NCBI GenBank assembly: GCA_022865445.1
Contig: JALHSX010000170.1
Span: 1-21,991 of the forward strand
Length of the DNA stretch: 21,991 bases
Origin: Thermoplasmata archaeon
GTDB taxonomy: Archaea > Thermoplasmatota > Thermoplasmata > UBA10834
Direction: 5' to 3'
Positions 13,259 through 21,807 of the stretch are shown here, in pieces. The notes under the pieces were generated by a model. It was not told the DNA's origin, searched no databases, and saw nothing but the letters and a program-made list of their open reading frames with translations. A program made the translations under genes and the position numbers. Position 1 is the first letter of the stretch. Each line of letters starts with the position of its first letter.

Positions 13259-16200
13259 ATGTATCTAAGGGAAATCGAGCTCGAGAACTTCAAGTCTTTT
13301 GCGAGGAAGACCAGAATCCCCCTGTTAGAGGGCTACACCGCGGTAACGGGACCCAACGGCGCGGGGAAATCGAACATCTCTGATGCTATCCTGTTCGTCC
13401 TTGGCCCGAAGAGCTCGAGGGTCATCAGGGCGGGGAAGCTCACTGACTTGATATTCAACGGCGGGAAGGACAAGAAGGCCGCTAAGGAGACGACCGTCAG
13501 TCTCGTATTCGACAACACTGACCGCCTCATACCGATCGACTCCGAGAAGGTCAAGCTCACCAGGGTCGTGCGCGTGTCCGACAACGTCGAGGGATACTAT
13601 TCCTACTTCTACGTGAACGAACGGAAGTCCTCCTTGGGTGAATTCGATAACCTCCTTGCGAACGCGCGCATAAGCGCGGACGGCTACAACTTCGTCCAGC
13701 AGGGAGACATCACAAGGATCACAGAGATGACCAACCTCGAGAGGAGGAGAATCCTGGACGACATCTCCGGCATAACGAAGTTCGACGAGGAGATCCAGAG
13801 TGCGGAGAAGGAGAAGCTATCGGCGGAGGAGAATATCTCCAGGCTCAGCATCATTCTCGATGAGATCAAGAAGCAGATGAAGCAGCTGGACAACGACAGA
13901 GAAGGGGCCCTGAAGTACAAGGACCTCCACGACAGGATGGTCTGTGCTCAGGCTTCACTGGCGGTCAAGAGGAAGGAGTCGGTAGACCGCGAGATATCCT
14001 CGCTCAACGAGCAAGTCATCAATTACACCGCAGACAAGGAGAAATCCGAAGCGAAGAAACTTGAGCTAGCCAAGCAGCTCGAGGAGATCTCGGCCGAGCT
14101 CGCAGCAGTCGAAGCTGAGATCACGGAGAGAGGCGGCGAAGAGGCCAAGGAGATCAAGGACAAGATCGACAGCCTCAGGATCGAAGTAGCAAGAGCTAAG
14201 GATGCCGTCCTGAACTCGGATGAGATGGTCGTCTCGCTGAAGGAGGTCAAAACTGCCCAGAACGAAGACCTGAAGGCGGTCGACAAGGACCTGAGTGGAC
14301 TCGCTGAGAAACTCAAGCCCGTCAAGCCAGCATTCGACGAGAAGTCCGAATTGCTCCAGAGCAAGCGCAAGGAACTCTCGAAGCACCAGGACGAGATATC
14401 GAAGTCCGATTCGGAGCTGAGCGACCTCCAGAAGGAGACTCTCGGCCTATCGGTAGAAGTCACCACGAAAGAGGAGAAGCTACACGCGCTCAATCTGGAA
14501 CAGGACCGGCTGAACGAGCGCATGTCCAGGTTGAAGATGGACATCGCGAACCTCGAGGAAACCAAGAAGACCTACGAGTTCGAATTCAAGGACGCCGAGT
14601 GGTCCATCAAGGAGATGAAGAGCGAGACGAAGAACGCGACCCACGGAACGAGGAAGCTCCAGGAAGAGTACCAAGCCAAGAGGAACAAAGAGAAGAAGCT
14701 CCTCGAGCACTTCCAAGACCTGGAGAACGCCGTCAAGACCCTGACCAGAGAGTACAACCAGCTCAAGGCCGAGGCAGAGGCTGTAGACCAGGTCAGGAAG
14801 GGATACAACAACGCCGTCAGCACCGTTCTCGAGGCGAGGGACAGAGGCGCGATCAAAGGGATACACGGAACGATCGCGGAGCTCGCGGAGGTCGATGACG
14901 ATTACGAGGCGGCGACGAATGTCGCTGCTGGCAACAGAATGCAGTCCATCGTGGTCGACACGGACGCCGTCGCGTCGGAGTGCATCAGCTACCTGAAGAA
15001 GAACAAGATCGGGCGCGCAACATTCCTTCCGCTCAACAGGATGGTCGACGGCAGACCGAGGGGAAAGGCCATATTGGCAGCCAAGAGCTCCCTCGGATTC
15101 GCGATCGACCTCGTGAAGTTCGACGAGAAGTACAAGACCGCCTTCTGGTTCGTGTTCGGCGACACCGTCGTCGTCAAGAATCTAGATGAGGCGAGGAAGC
15201 TCATGGGCGGCGTTAGACTGGTCACGCTCGACGGCGAACTCGCTGAAGCCAGCGGCGCGATGGTCGGAGGCACCCTCGACAAGAACCTGATGAAGTTCGG
15301 TGCCCCATCCGAGAGCAAGATCGATAAGAAGGCCGGTGAACTGAGGGCCGCGGTGGAAGAATCGGAGAAGATCCAAGCCGAGCTGGCCCAGCTGAAGGTC
15401 GAGGTCGCACAACTCGAAACCGCGATAAGGGATATCAACGCGAAGGACAGCGGCGAGAGCGTGAAGATCGGCGCGCTCGAGACCAAGAGGAAGGAGTTCG
15501 AGCAGAAACTAAACTCACTCGCAAACGAGCTCAACACCAAGAACAAAGAACTGGCCGAATCCCTCGACCTCCTGGAGAAGGCCAATAGGGACCTGGACAA
15601 CTTCCAGAGCGAGATCGACAAGACGAGGAAGAAGAAAGAGGCCAAGGACAAGAAGCTGCTCGAGGCGACGCCTCACGAGCTGTCGAAACAGCTCAAACAG
15701 CTGGGATCGGAGATCCTCGAGCTCAACAACGAAGTCGCGAACCTGAACTCGGAGGTTCAGACAGTCACGAAGCAGATGGAGCTCGTCGAGGGCAGGAAGA
15801 ACGAGCTGGTGGCTGGAATAGAGGCGACGAACGCCAGGATCGAGGAGCAGAAGTCGAAGTCAAAGGAGAACTCTGCGAAGCAGGAGCAGATGGACACCGA
15901 ACTCAAAGCGCTTCTCAAGATGGAAAGGTCGATGGGCGACAAGCTGAACTCGCTCAGGACCAAGCGCGATTCACTCTACAAGAAGAAGACCGACACTGAC
16001 GGGAACATCGACAAGTTCACGACCAAGGTCCTGACGAGCTGCGACTTCGTCCTCAGCTTGCAGACCAAGCTGGCTGAGGCGGAGAAGAGACTGCAAGAGT
16101 CGGAGACGGAGCTCGCTCAGTACTCGAATGTCAAGCTGCCCGATCAGATGCCTCCCATCGACGACCTCAAGGTCACCGTTGCCGAATGCGAGAAGCAGAT

Positions 16201-16861
16201 GTCGACCCTCGGAGCAGTCAACCTCAAGGCCATAGACGAGTACGAGGACCGCAAGACCAGGTTCGAGGGCCTCAAAGATGAGATCAGCCAGCTGGAGAAG
16301 CAGAGGAGCAACCTGATGAAGCTGGTCGCCGAGCTGAACGACAAGAAGAAGCTCGGGTTCAACAAGATATTCGTCGCCATAAACGAGAACTTCAAGAAGA
16401 TGTTCGCCGAGCTGTCCAACGGTGGCGAGGGCGAGCTCCTTCTCGAGAACGAGGAAGACCCGCTGGCAGGCGGCCTGATCATGAAGGCGAGGCCGAAGGA
16501 CATGAAGGCCGTGCGGATGGAGGCGCTCTCGGGCGGACAGAAGAGCCTGACCGCGCTCGCGTTCATATTCGCCATCCAGGCCTATGAGCCATCGCCGTTC
16601 TACTTGCTCGACGAGGTCGACATGTTCTTGGACGGCATCAACGCGGAGAATGTCGCCAAGGCCGTGAAAAGGAGCACCAGGAACGCTCAGTTCATCCAGA
16701 TATCTCTCAGGAACATCACTCTGAAGGAGGCCGACCACATAATCGGCGTGACGATGCAACGCGAGGGCGTCTCCGAGATCGTTATGAAACCCAACATCGG
16801 CGAGGGCGCGGACATTCCTGAGGAAGCGCCTGAGACGGAAGTGAATGAGGAGGCCAGCTAG
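13259..16861 (+). CDS. smc: Chromosome segregation/condensin ATPase SMC
   Basis: ATPase subunit of the prokaryotic condensin, which folds and helps separate chromosomes. The 1200 residues match full-length SMC. The N-terminal head has YLREIELENFKSF at the start, Walker A GPNGAGKSN at 31-39 and the Q-loop region FVQQGDI near 146-152. A long heptad-type coiled coil runs from about 165 to 525, a hinge from about 530 to 690 contains GAIKGIHGTIAEL and the glycine-rich EASGAMVGGTL, and a returning coiled coil reaches about residue 1010. The C-terminal head carries the signature LSGGQKSLTALA near 1089-1100 and Walker B FYLLDEVDMFLD near 1113-1124. A short acidic tail follows. scpA starts directly after its stop, so the complex is made from one message. 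The start ATG is set by the head motif and by GGAG 9 nt upstream. Confidence 0.97.
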   Translation: MYLREIELENFKSFARKTRIPLLEGYTAVTGPNGAGKSNISDAILFVLGPKSSRVIRAGKLTDLIFNGGKDKKAAKETTVSLVFDNTDRLIPIDSEKVKLTRVVRVSDNVEGYYSYFYVNERKSSLGEFDNLLANARISADGYNFVQQGDITRITEMTNLERRRILDDISGITKFDEEIQSAEKEKLSAEENISRLSIILDEIKKQMKQLDNDREGALKYKDLHDRMVCAQASLAVKRKESVDREISSLNEQVINYTADKEKSEAKKLELAKQLEEISAELAAVEAEITERGGEEAKEIKDKIDSLRIEVARAKDAVLNSDEMVVSLKEVKTAQNEDLKAVDKDLSGLAEKLKPVKPAFDEKSELLQSKRKELSKHQDEISKSDSELSDLQKETLGLSVEVTTKEEKLHALNLEQDRLNERMSRLKMDIANLEETKKTYEFEFKDAEWSIKEMKSETKNATHGTRKLQEEYQAKRNKEKKLLEHFQDLENAVKTLTREYNQLKAEAEAVDQVRKGYNNAVSTVLEARDRGAIKGIHGTIAELAEVDDDYEAATNVAAGNRMQSIVVDTDAVASECISYLKKNKIGRATFLPLNRMVDGRPRGKAILAAKSSLGFAIDLVKFDEKYKTAFWFVFGDTVVVKNLDEARKLMGGVRLVTLDGELAEASGAMVGGTLDKNLMKFGAPSESKIDKKAGELRAAVEESEKIQAELAQLKVEVAQLETAIRDINAKDSGESVKIGALETKRKEFEQKLNSLANELNTKNKELAESLDLLEKANRDLDNFQSEIDKTRKKKEAKDKKLLEATPHELSKQLKQLGSEILELNNEVANLNSEVQTVTKQMELVEGRKNELVAGIEATNARIEEQKSKSKENSAKQEQMDTELKALLKMERSMGDKLNSLRTKRDSLYKKKTDTDGNIDKFTTKVLTSCDFVLSLQTKLAEAEKRLQESETELAQYSNVKLPDQMPPIDDLKVTVAECEKQMSTLGAVNLKAIDEYEDRKTRFEGLKDEISQLEKQRSNLMKLVAELNDKKKLGFNKIFVAINENFKKMFAELSNGGEGELLLENEEDPLAGGLIMKARPKDMKAVRMEALSGGQKSLTALAFIFAIQAYEPSPFYLLDEVDMFLDGINAENVAKAVKRSTRNAQFIQISLRNITLKEADHIIGVTMQREGVSEIVMKPNIGEGADIPEEAPETEVNEEAS

Positions 16862-17797
16862 ATGAGCTTCACAAGCGAGTGCGGAGATGTCTTGAACCAC
16901 CTGATGTTCCACAAGTCGATCATAGAGGACGATGCGGCACCGACAAGGGAGGGCAGGATCGAGCACTACCTCAAGATCGTCGAGGAGATGCAGAGGGGGA
17001 CGCTCTCCGCATCCGATGATCCGTTCGAGAGGAGCGTCGCCACTGTGTTCGAGCTAGTGGTGAACCAGCAGATGAACCCGTGGGACATCAACCTGATAGA
17101 GTTCTCGAAGATGTATCTGGCCAGAGTGAGGAAGGCCAGCGAGTTGAACCTGATAATAGCTGGCAAGATAGTCTACATGGCATGGGAGATACTGAAGCTG
17201 CAGAGCGAGCAGGTGCTCCAAAGGGTCGACAGGCCGGAGCAGGTCGAGATGATGTTCGACGGCTGGAACCCAGACAACCTGGACATATTCGTGGACCCGT
17301 TCGAGCTGGGGACTGGGGAGATGCTGCTTCATACGGAGGAGCTACCGATCGACGAGAAGGTCCGGCGTAGGGCGGAAAGGCCAGTCACCCTCATAGACCT
17401 CCTGGACGCCTTCGAAGAGGCGAAGAAGGAGAGCGACATAAGGCAGGAACTCTCCAAATTCATGCAGAAGTACCGCAGGCCCGAGTTCGACGACAAGGCG
17501 CACAAGGAGAACCTCGAGGAGGACATTGCCCTCGTATGGGAGAGGATCCAGAAGTGTGGTCAGGGGTCAGTTCCGATAACCGACCTCTACGCAACGGGCA
17601 AGGAGGACAGAGTCAAGGTGTTCATTTCGATCCTATTCCTGGCAAGGATGGGAAAGATCCAGATCTGGCAGGAGAAGCTCCCCTATGGCGAGATATTCAT
17701 GGAGCTCAAGGTCCCATGGGACATCGCCCAGCTCGAGGACGCAACGACGCTGACATCGACCGCGAAGATGATCGAAGAGGCACCGGTGGTGAAGTGA
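16862..17797 (+). CDS. scpA: Segregation and condensation protein A (kleisin)
   Basis: Kleisin subunit that bridges the two SMC heads. The 311-residue protein has an N-terminal helical part typical of archaeal ScpA (HKSIIEDD, then EGRIEHYLKIVEEM to about residue 43). The conserved ScpA block FELVVNQQMNPWDINLIEFSKMYL at about 63-86 follows, with the characteristic x-PWDI-x. The middle is acidic and probably flexible. The C-terminal winged helix at about 230-311 includes FISILFLARMGKIQIWQ, corresponding to the usual FLALLEL.R.GKI. Its ATG directly abuts the smc stop (TAGATG) with GAGGAGG a few nucleotides upstream, and its end overlaps scpB by 4 nt. The tight packing of smc, scpA and scpB supports the assignment beyond the motifs. 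Confidence 0.92.
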   Translation: MSFTSECGDVLNHLMFHKSIIEDDAAPTREGRIEHYLKIVEEMQRGTLSASDDPFERSVATVFELVVNQQMNPWDINLIEFSKMYLARVRKASELNLIIAGKIVYMAWEILKLQSEQVLQRVDRPEQVEMMFDGWNPDNLDIFVDPFELGTGEMLLHTEELPIDEKVRRRAERPVTLIDLLDAFEEAKKESDIRQELSKFMQKYRRPEFDDKAHKENLEEDIALVWERIQKCGQGSVPITDLYATGKEDRVKVFISILFLARMGKIQIWQEKLPYGEIFMELKVPWDIAQLEDATTLTSTAKMIEEAPVVK

Positions 17798-18312
17798 AGA
17801 ACGAGAGGATTGTCGAGGCTGAACTTTTCTCGGCCGCAAAGCCAGTGACGGTGACCGATCTCCAGACGGCGTCGGGTCTGGACGTGAGGACGATCAGATC
17901 CGCGCTGAAGAAGCTCATGGATGAGTACAACGAGGCGGACCGGGCCATGGAAATCGCCAAGATGGGCCCACGGTACGCGATGCAGGTCAAGAAGGAGTTC
18001 AGGGAGCCCGCCGCGAGGTTGGCCGATCTCAAGATTCCGAAGGACGTCCTGAAGACAGCGTCACTGATAGCCTACTACCAACCTGTCATGCAGAGCAAGA
18101 TGTTCGACCTAGTCGGCAACAAGATTTACGATGACGTCAAGGAACTCATGAATCTAGGTCTGGTGAAAGCCAAGCCGAAGAGGAAGAGCATCGAGCTGAC
18201 GACCACGAAGAGATTCATCGAGACCTTCGGGATAGACGCTAGATCTAGACAGGAAGTGAAGGCGTGGCTCGAAGTGGAACTCACGAAGATGACAGGAAAG
18301 AAGCCGGAGTAG
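17794..18312 (+). CDS. scpB: Segregation and condensation protein B
   Basis: Regulatory partner of the SMC-kleisin complex, a dimer of tandem winged helices. I take the GTG at 17794, which overlaps the scpA stop as GTGA and gives 172 residues beginning VKNERIVEAELFSAAKPV. The reading frame is open further upstream, but that part lies inside scpA in another frame and resembles nothing. The first winged helix (about 1-75) has IVEAELFSAAKPVTVTDLQ, matching the usual EALLF.S..P.....L. The second contains LKTASLIAYYQPVMQSKM near 86-103, the family's hallmark IAY.QP. The protein is at the short end for ScpB, common in archaea. It ends the condensin operon; an 84-nt gap with a new promoter follows. 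Confidence 0.92.
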   Translation: MKNERIVEAELFSAAKPVTVTDLQTASGLDVRTIRSALKKLMDEYNEADRAMEIAKMGPRYAMQVKKEFREPAARLADLKIPKDVLKTASLIAYYQPVMQSKMFDLVGNKIYDDVKELMNLGLVKAKPKRKSIELTTTKRFIETFGIDARSRQEVKAWLEVELTKMTGKKPE

Positions 18313-18351
18313 ACACCCTCGCCAGAGTTTCGTTCCACGTCCGGCCAAACG

Positions 18352-18364
18352 CAAAGGTTTAAGT
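18352..18364 (+). promoter_or_regulatory. BRE/TATA-like promoter for the Sm-like gene
   Basis: The A-rich gcaaag followed by gtttaagt resembles an archaeal BRE plus TATA. The inferred transcription start is near 18386, about 10 nt before the ATG at 18397. GTGAT at 18388-18392, about 5 nt before that ATG, could act as a weak ribosome site. Confidence 0.45.
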
Positions 18365-18396
18365 GAGATGTCCGCATTGACAATGACGTGATTTGA

Positions 18397-18612
18397 ATGG
18401 TGATGCCTCTAAGTCTGTTAGAGAAATCAATGAACAAGAAGGTCTCTTTGCTGCTGAAGGATAGCAGGCATCTTGTGGGCACACTAGCCGGTTTCGACGA
18501 CTATCTGAACATGGTTCTTGAGGACACGGAGGAGACGAACGGCGACAACGTGAAGCGTTTGGGAACCGTCATCCTCCGAGGGAACAACGTAGTCAGCATA
18601 TCCCCGATGTAA
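18397..18612 (+). CDS. Sm-like archaeal protein (LSm/Sm fold)
   Basis: Small RNA-binding protein expected to form a ring of six or seven subunits that binds U-rich RNA. The 71 residues contain both Sm motifs. Sm1 runs about 15-46 with KKVSLLLKDSRHLVGTLAGFD and DYLNMVLED (D35 and N38 are the RNA-contacting positions), and Sm2 about 54-70 with RLGTVILRGNNVVSISP (RGNNV being the RGxxV loop). There is no extra domain. An alternative ATG at 18403 would remove two residues without touching the fold. It stands alone with its own promoter, between the condensin operon and the nucleotidyltransferase, and its role in RNA metabolism is unrelated to either on present evidence. Confidence 0.93.
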   Translation: MVMPLSLLEKSMNKKVSLLLKDSRHLVGTLAGFDDYLNMVLEDTEETNGDNVKRLGTVILRGNNVVSISPM

Positions 18613-18681
18613 GCGAAGACCCGATTGCAGTCGCTCATGCAATAGCTTCGGCGCTGGGATCAGGATTGCTGCGCAAGATGC

Positions 18682-18690
18682 ATTTATACA
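18682..18690 (+). promoter_or_regulatory. TATA box for the nucleotidyltransferase, fixes its start
   Basis: atttataca is centred about 28 nt before GTG 18713 but only about 16 nt before ATG 18701. Archaeal transcription would therefore start at or after 18710, making GTG 18713 the leaderless start and excluding ATG 18701 from the mRNA. Confidence 0.5.
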
Positions 18691-18712
18691 TTCGAATAAC
18701 ATGCCGAGTGCC

Positions 18713-19696
18713 GTGAAGGCAGTTCTACTGGTAGGAGGTCTGGGGACAAGGCTAAGACCACTGACCTATCGCATCCCGAAGCCGCTGATTCCGGTTATGG
18801 GCAAACCTCTGGTAATGCACGTGATTGACTCGATGCCTGCTGAGATCGACGAGATAATCATCCCTGTGAGCTACAAGAAGGAGATGATGGAGGATTACCT
18901 CCAGAAGAACAGGCCGAAGCGCAGGATCACTCTCGTGGACGAGCCTGAGCCGATGGGCACAGGCGGAGCTGTGAAGAACGTCGAGAAGCACATTGACGGC
19001 CAGTTCCTCGTGATAAACGGGGACAGCATCTCCTCTCTCGATATCGCGAAGTTCATCAAGTTCCACAGGCAGAAGAAGGCTTTCGCGTCCATCTCGCTCT
19101 GGCCAGTGGATGATCCGACTCCATATGGCATCGTGGATCTCGCCAAGGACGACCGGATTCGGAGATTCCAGGAAAAGCCGAAGAAGGAGGAAGCCTTCTC
19201 GAATCTGATCAATGCTGGTGCCTACGCACTTGAGCACGAGGTCCTTGACCATATTGGAAAGGGATTCGTGTCGATGGAGCGAGAGGTCTTCCCGAGAATC
19301 CTGGACAGGGGAATGTACGGCATGCAATTCGACGGTTACTGGATTGATTGCGGTCGAAGAGAGAACTTGCTGGAGGCGTTTTGGGCTCTCATGGGCAGAG
19401 ACACCAGGGACATAGACAAGAAGTGCGTGCAGGAGGGGGCTGAACTCCGGGCTCCAGTGGTCGTCAGGCAGGACGCGGTCATTGCTGGCGCGACTGTTGG
19501 TCCTCACGCATACATCTCCGAGAGAGCGGTGATCGGAATCAGATCCAGAGTGGAGAGATCAGTCATCCTGGAAGACGCGAGAGTGGGCGCACGATGCCAG
19601 ATCAGAGATTCCATAGTAGATGTGGGCGTCACCGTACCGGATGGAACCGTCGTCGAATCTGAGATTCTTAGCAGCGCCAAGGCCACGGATCGATAG
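18713..19696 (+). CDS. Sugar nucleotidyltransferase with beta-helix tail, mannose-1-phosphate guanylyltransferase-like
   Basis: Activates a sugar 1-phosphate to an NDP-sugar, most like GDP-mannose pyrophosphorylase (GMPPB type). From GTG 18713 it has 327 residues beginning VKAVLLVGGLGTRLRPLT, the exact family opening with the nucleotide loop GGLGTRLRP at 8-16. Further landmarks are PEPMGTGGAVKN, VINGDSISS with the metal-binding aspartate, FQEKPKKEE, LINAGAYALE and YWIDCGRRENLLEAF. From about residue 245 hexapeptide repeats (PVVVRQDAVIAGATVG, IGIRSRVERSVIL) form a left-handed beta-helix. The ATG at 18701 would add only four residues and lies too near the TATA box. Glucose- or GlcNAc-1-phosphate enzymes share this plan, so the sugar is uncertain. 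The product probably feeds glycan synthesis. Confidence 0.83.
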   Translation: MKAVLLVGGLGTRLRPLTYRIPKPLIPVMGKPLVMHVIDSMPAEIDEIIIPVSYKKEMMEDYLQKNRPKRRITLVDEPEPMGTGGAVKNVEKHIDGQFLVINGDSISSLDIAKFIKFHRQKKAFASISLWPVDDPTPYGIVDLAKDDRIRRFQEKPKKEEAFSNLINAGAYALEHEVLDHIGKGFVSMEREVFPRILDRGMYGMQFDGYWIDCGRRENLLEAFWALMGRDTRDIDKKCVQEGAELRAPVVVRQDAVIAGATVGPHAYISERAVIGIRSRVERSVILEDARVGARCQIRDSIVDVGVTVPDGTVVESEILSSAKATDR

Positions 19697-19704
19697 GTGT
19701 CCCG

Positions 19705-19944
19705 ATGGCGAAGAAACTCAAGAAGGTGCGGAAGAACCCGCTTGTTCTTATGATCGAGCTGTTGCTGCCTTGGGTGGTGATGGGCGGACTCGCAGTATTC
19801 CTCACTTCCATTGGTACTTCCCGCGAAAGCGCGATTGTATTTGCCCTTGCCGGTGGTCTCGGCACGACGGGATTGATATTCGTTCTCGAGAGAAGACGCA
19901 GAGCGACGAGAGTCAGAGGACGAAACCAACGGCAAAATCGCTGA
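19705..19944 (+). CDS. Small two-helix membrane protein of unknown function
   Basis: I do not recognise this family. The 79-residue protein has a strongly basic N-terminus (AKKLKKVRKN), two predicted membrane helices at about 12-35 and 40-60 separated by a short polar turn (TSIGTSRES), and a basic C-terminus rich in arginine (ERRRRATRVRGRN). By the positive-inside rule both ends should face the cytoplasm. It starts 8 nt after the nucleotidyltransferase stop and so is probably co-transcribed with it, and lies 34 nt before the fused permease. A purely antisense or out-of-frame explanation is unlikely because nothing else occupies the interval. Function is unknown; the charged tails could bind nucleic acid, ribosomes or phospholipid. 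Confidence 0.65.
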   Translation: MAKKLKKVRKNPLVLMIELLLPWVVMGGLAVFLTSIGTSRESAIVFALAGGLGTTGLIFVLERRRRATRVRGRNQRQNR

Positions 19945-19978
19945 CCTACCTAAGCAAGATTCAAGCCAAGAAAGGGCG

Positions 19979-21793
19979 ATGCGTGTCCGGAGGATGGTGC
20001 GTCGAATGAAGAGGGGCTATTACTTCCTGCTTCACAAGCTGATCTCTGTGGCGTTTGCGATCTTCATCGTTCTGACCGTCGAATTCGTTGTCTTCCGTGT
20101 TCTCGAAGGGCCAGTCATCGTGCCGAGAGGCATTGACATTGTACTGAGAGAGCGCACGATTGAGGACTGGGCAACGAATGAACCGCTGGTAGTCCAATAC
20201 TTCGTTTTCATGAAGAGAATGCTGACGGGCGACTTTGGAGACAGCACTGGGCTCTGGAAAGGCGCGGGTGTGTCGAGCGCCATCCATGACTATGTTGCGA
20301 GAACAGCAGCACTGTTCGCATTCGCAGCCTTTCTCTCGATAGCCTTGGGGGCCTTGGCCGGAGTGCTTGTTTCGAGGTGGAAGGCTCGTCTGCCTGGAAG
20401 GGCGGTGGCGCTCTTCGAACTGTTCCTATTCTCAGTATCCGCGTTCATCATCTCCATTCTGATTATTTTCCAAATCGTATGGAGGTTCCAGTTGGACTGG
20501 CCTTTGTGGGGTACCTTCAGCCCCGACTATCAGTCTATGAACGCGCTTGAGAGGATCTGGGATTTCGCGAAACACGCAGCCCTGCCGATCGTTTCGGTCA
20601 TTCTTGCGTGCTCTGGCGCTTTTGCTCTGGTGGTTCGCGAAGGTACTCTCAAAGCAATGAAAGAGGATAGGCCCACAGGACTGGGAATTGCCTCTTCAGG
20701 CCCTGGAGATTCGACTCATCCAACACGCGTCTCGGAAGTATTCCTCACGTTCGCCCCGCACTCAAAACTGCTGATAGTGTGGGCTCTCAGCTGCGTGCTT
20801 GCCACGGACTTCAGCTTCGCCTGGGGGGGTCTTGGTGGACTCATGTGGTCATCTGCCATTAGGTATGACTTCATCGTCTTCCAAGCAGTCTTCTTCATCA
20901 TCGCATTGTTGGCAATATTCTCCATTCTCGCGTGGGACATATTCATCTTCCTGTCCAGAAGAGATGGCACCAAGGCCTCCTCTGAAACTGATATTCCCGA
21001 GCAGGACTACGTCGCGGCCTCAACTAGCGCGACCGCGAAACTTCAGTCAATCTGGCATGAGTACAGGAAGAGCGCAAGTGGGTTGATCGCTCTCTGCGTA
21101 TTCTTGGCGCTTGGAATCATGGCGATAGTGGGGCCCATAGTTGTGAAACTAGACTTTGGTGCGCTGCTTTACGCATCCGATCCCGACCCAGTCGCCTATT
21201 TCGTGCAGGGAGGGAGGGAACACTATTTTGTCGTATTCCTGACGGTTCTAATGTCCACAGTTCTTGGTGTTGTTGTTGGAGTGATCGCACTGGAAGCGAA
21301 AGTGTTTGATCGAATCCTCATGTTGCTCGCTGATGCTTTTCTCATGCTTCCGCTCCTGCCTCTTGTTTTTGCCGTAGTGATGACCAGATTCTACGGCAAT
21401 CCTGGCATCCTCCAAATCGCCCTGTTTTTCAGCATTGTTATGTGGGCTCCGATCGCAATGATCGTGAGGAACAGAGCCAAGTCCTCAAGAGAAGCTTCCA
21501 GGTCGCGCTACAAATCGCCCGACGCCGTGTGGCTACACTTGCGCGATGCTCTATCCGTAGGCAAGTTCGTCGCAGTGATTAGCGCGGTCGCGCTCACCTT
21601 CCTGGAATTGACCGCACTTTACTACCCGCGCAGCTGGGGCGCAGTCATAGAGTGGGAATACTCTCATGATGGGTTCCCTGAACTCAGCCTGGATTGGATT
21701 CTGCCGGTCTGTGGTATCGTGCTGCTTGGAATGAGCTTCTACAAGGTGCTGGAGCATCTCGAACGAGCACTGACGAAGATATATGAGGTCTGA
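19979..21793 (+). CDS. Fused DppB-DppC-type ABC transporter permease
   Basis: One 604-residue chain carries two ABC importer permease domains that normally are separate proteins. The first half (to about residue 330) is DppB-like: a basic N-terminus and helix LHKLISVAFAIFIVLTVEFVVFRVLEG, then NEPLVVQYFVFMKRMLTGDFGDS, and AWGGLGGLMWSSAIRYDFIVFQA, matching the FS.PGLG...A...RD.P block. The second half (from about 360) is DppC-like: SIWHEYRKSASGLIALCVF, a six-helix domain with DAFLMLPLLPLVFAV and SWGAVIEW near 560. The cytoplasmic EAA loops that contact the ATPase (near residues 230-245 and 505-525) are only weakly conserved. No ATPase or binding-protein gene is in the window. ATG 20006, with GGAGG 12 nt upstream, is a credible alternative start. 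The substrate is unknown; peptides or nickel are family precedents. Confidence 0.8.
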   Translation: MRVRRMVRRMKRGYYFLLHKLISVAFAIFIVLTVEFVVFRVLEGPVIVPRGIDIVLRERTIEDWATNEPLVVQYFVFMKRMLTGDFGDSTGLWKGAGVSSAIHDYVARTAALFAFAAFLSIALGALAGVLVSRWKARLPGRAVALFELFLFSVSAFIISILIIFQIVWRFQLDWPLWGTFSPDYQSMNALERIWDFAKHAALPIVSVILACSGAFALVVREGTLKAMKEDRPTGLGIASSGPGDSTHPTRVSEVFLTFAPHSKLLIVWALSCVLATDFSFAWGGLGGLMWSSAIRYDFIVFQAVFFIIALLAIFSILAWDIFIFLSRRDGTKASSETDIPEQDYVAASTSATAKLQSIWHEYRKSASGLIALCVFLALGIMAIVGPIVVKLDFGALLYASDPDPVAYFVQGGREHYFVVFLTVLMSTVLGVVVGVIALEAKVFDRILMLLADAFLMLPLLPLVFAVVMTRFYGNPGILQIALFFSIVMWAPIAMIVRNRAKSSREASRSRYKSPDAVWLHLRDALSVGKFVAVISAVALTFLELTALYYPRSWGAVIEWEYSHDGFPELSLDWILPVCGIVLLGMSFYKVLEHLERALTKIYEV

Positions 21794-21799
21794 ACCTCA
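21784..21799. terminator. Small hairpin between convergent genes
   Basis: TGAGGT (21784-21789) and ACCTCA (21794-21799) form a 6-nt stem with loop CTGA over the permease stop codon, in the 14-nt gap between converging genes. There is no T-rich run after it on either strand, so a role in ending transcription is only a guess. Confidence 0.2.
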
Positions 21800-21807
21800 A
21801 GTCCTCT

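Noticed and set aside
15971..16966. 331-codon minus-strand open frame opposite the smc C-terminal part
   Set aside because: It is leucine/valine/arginine-rich filler opposite coiled-coil and head codons of smc, with no motif.
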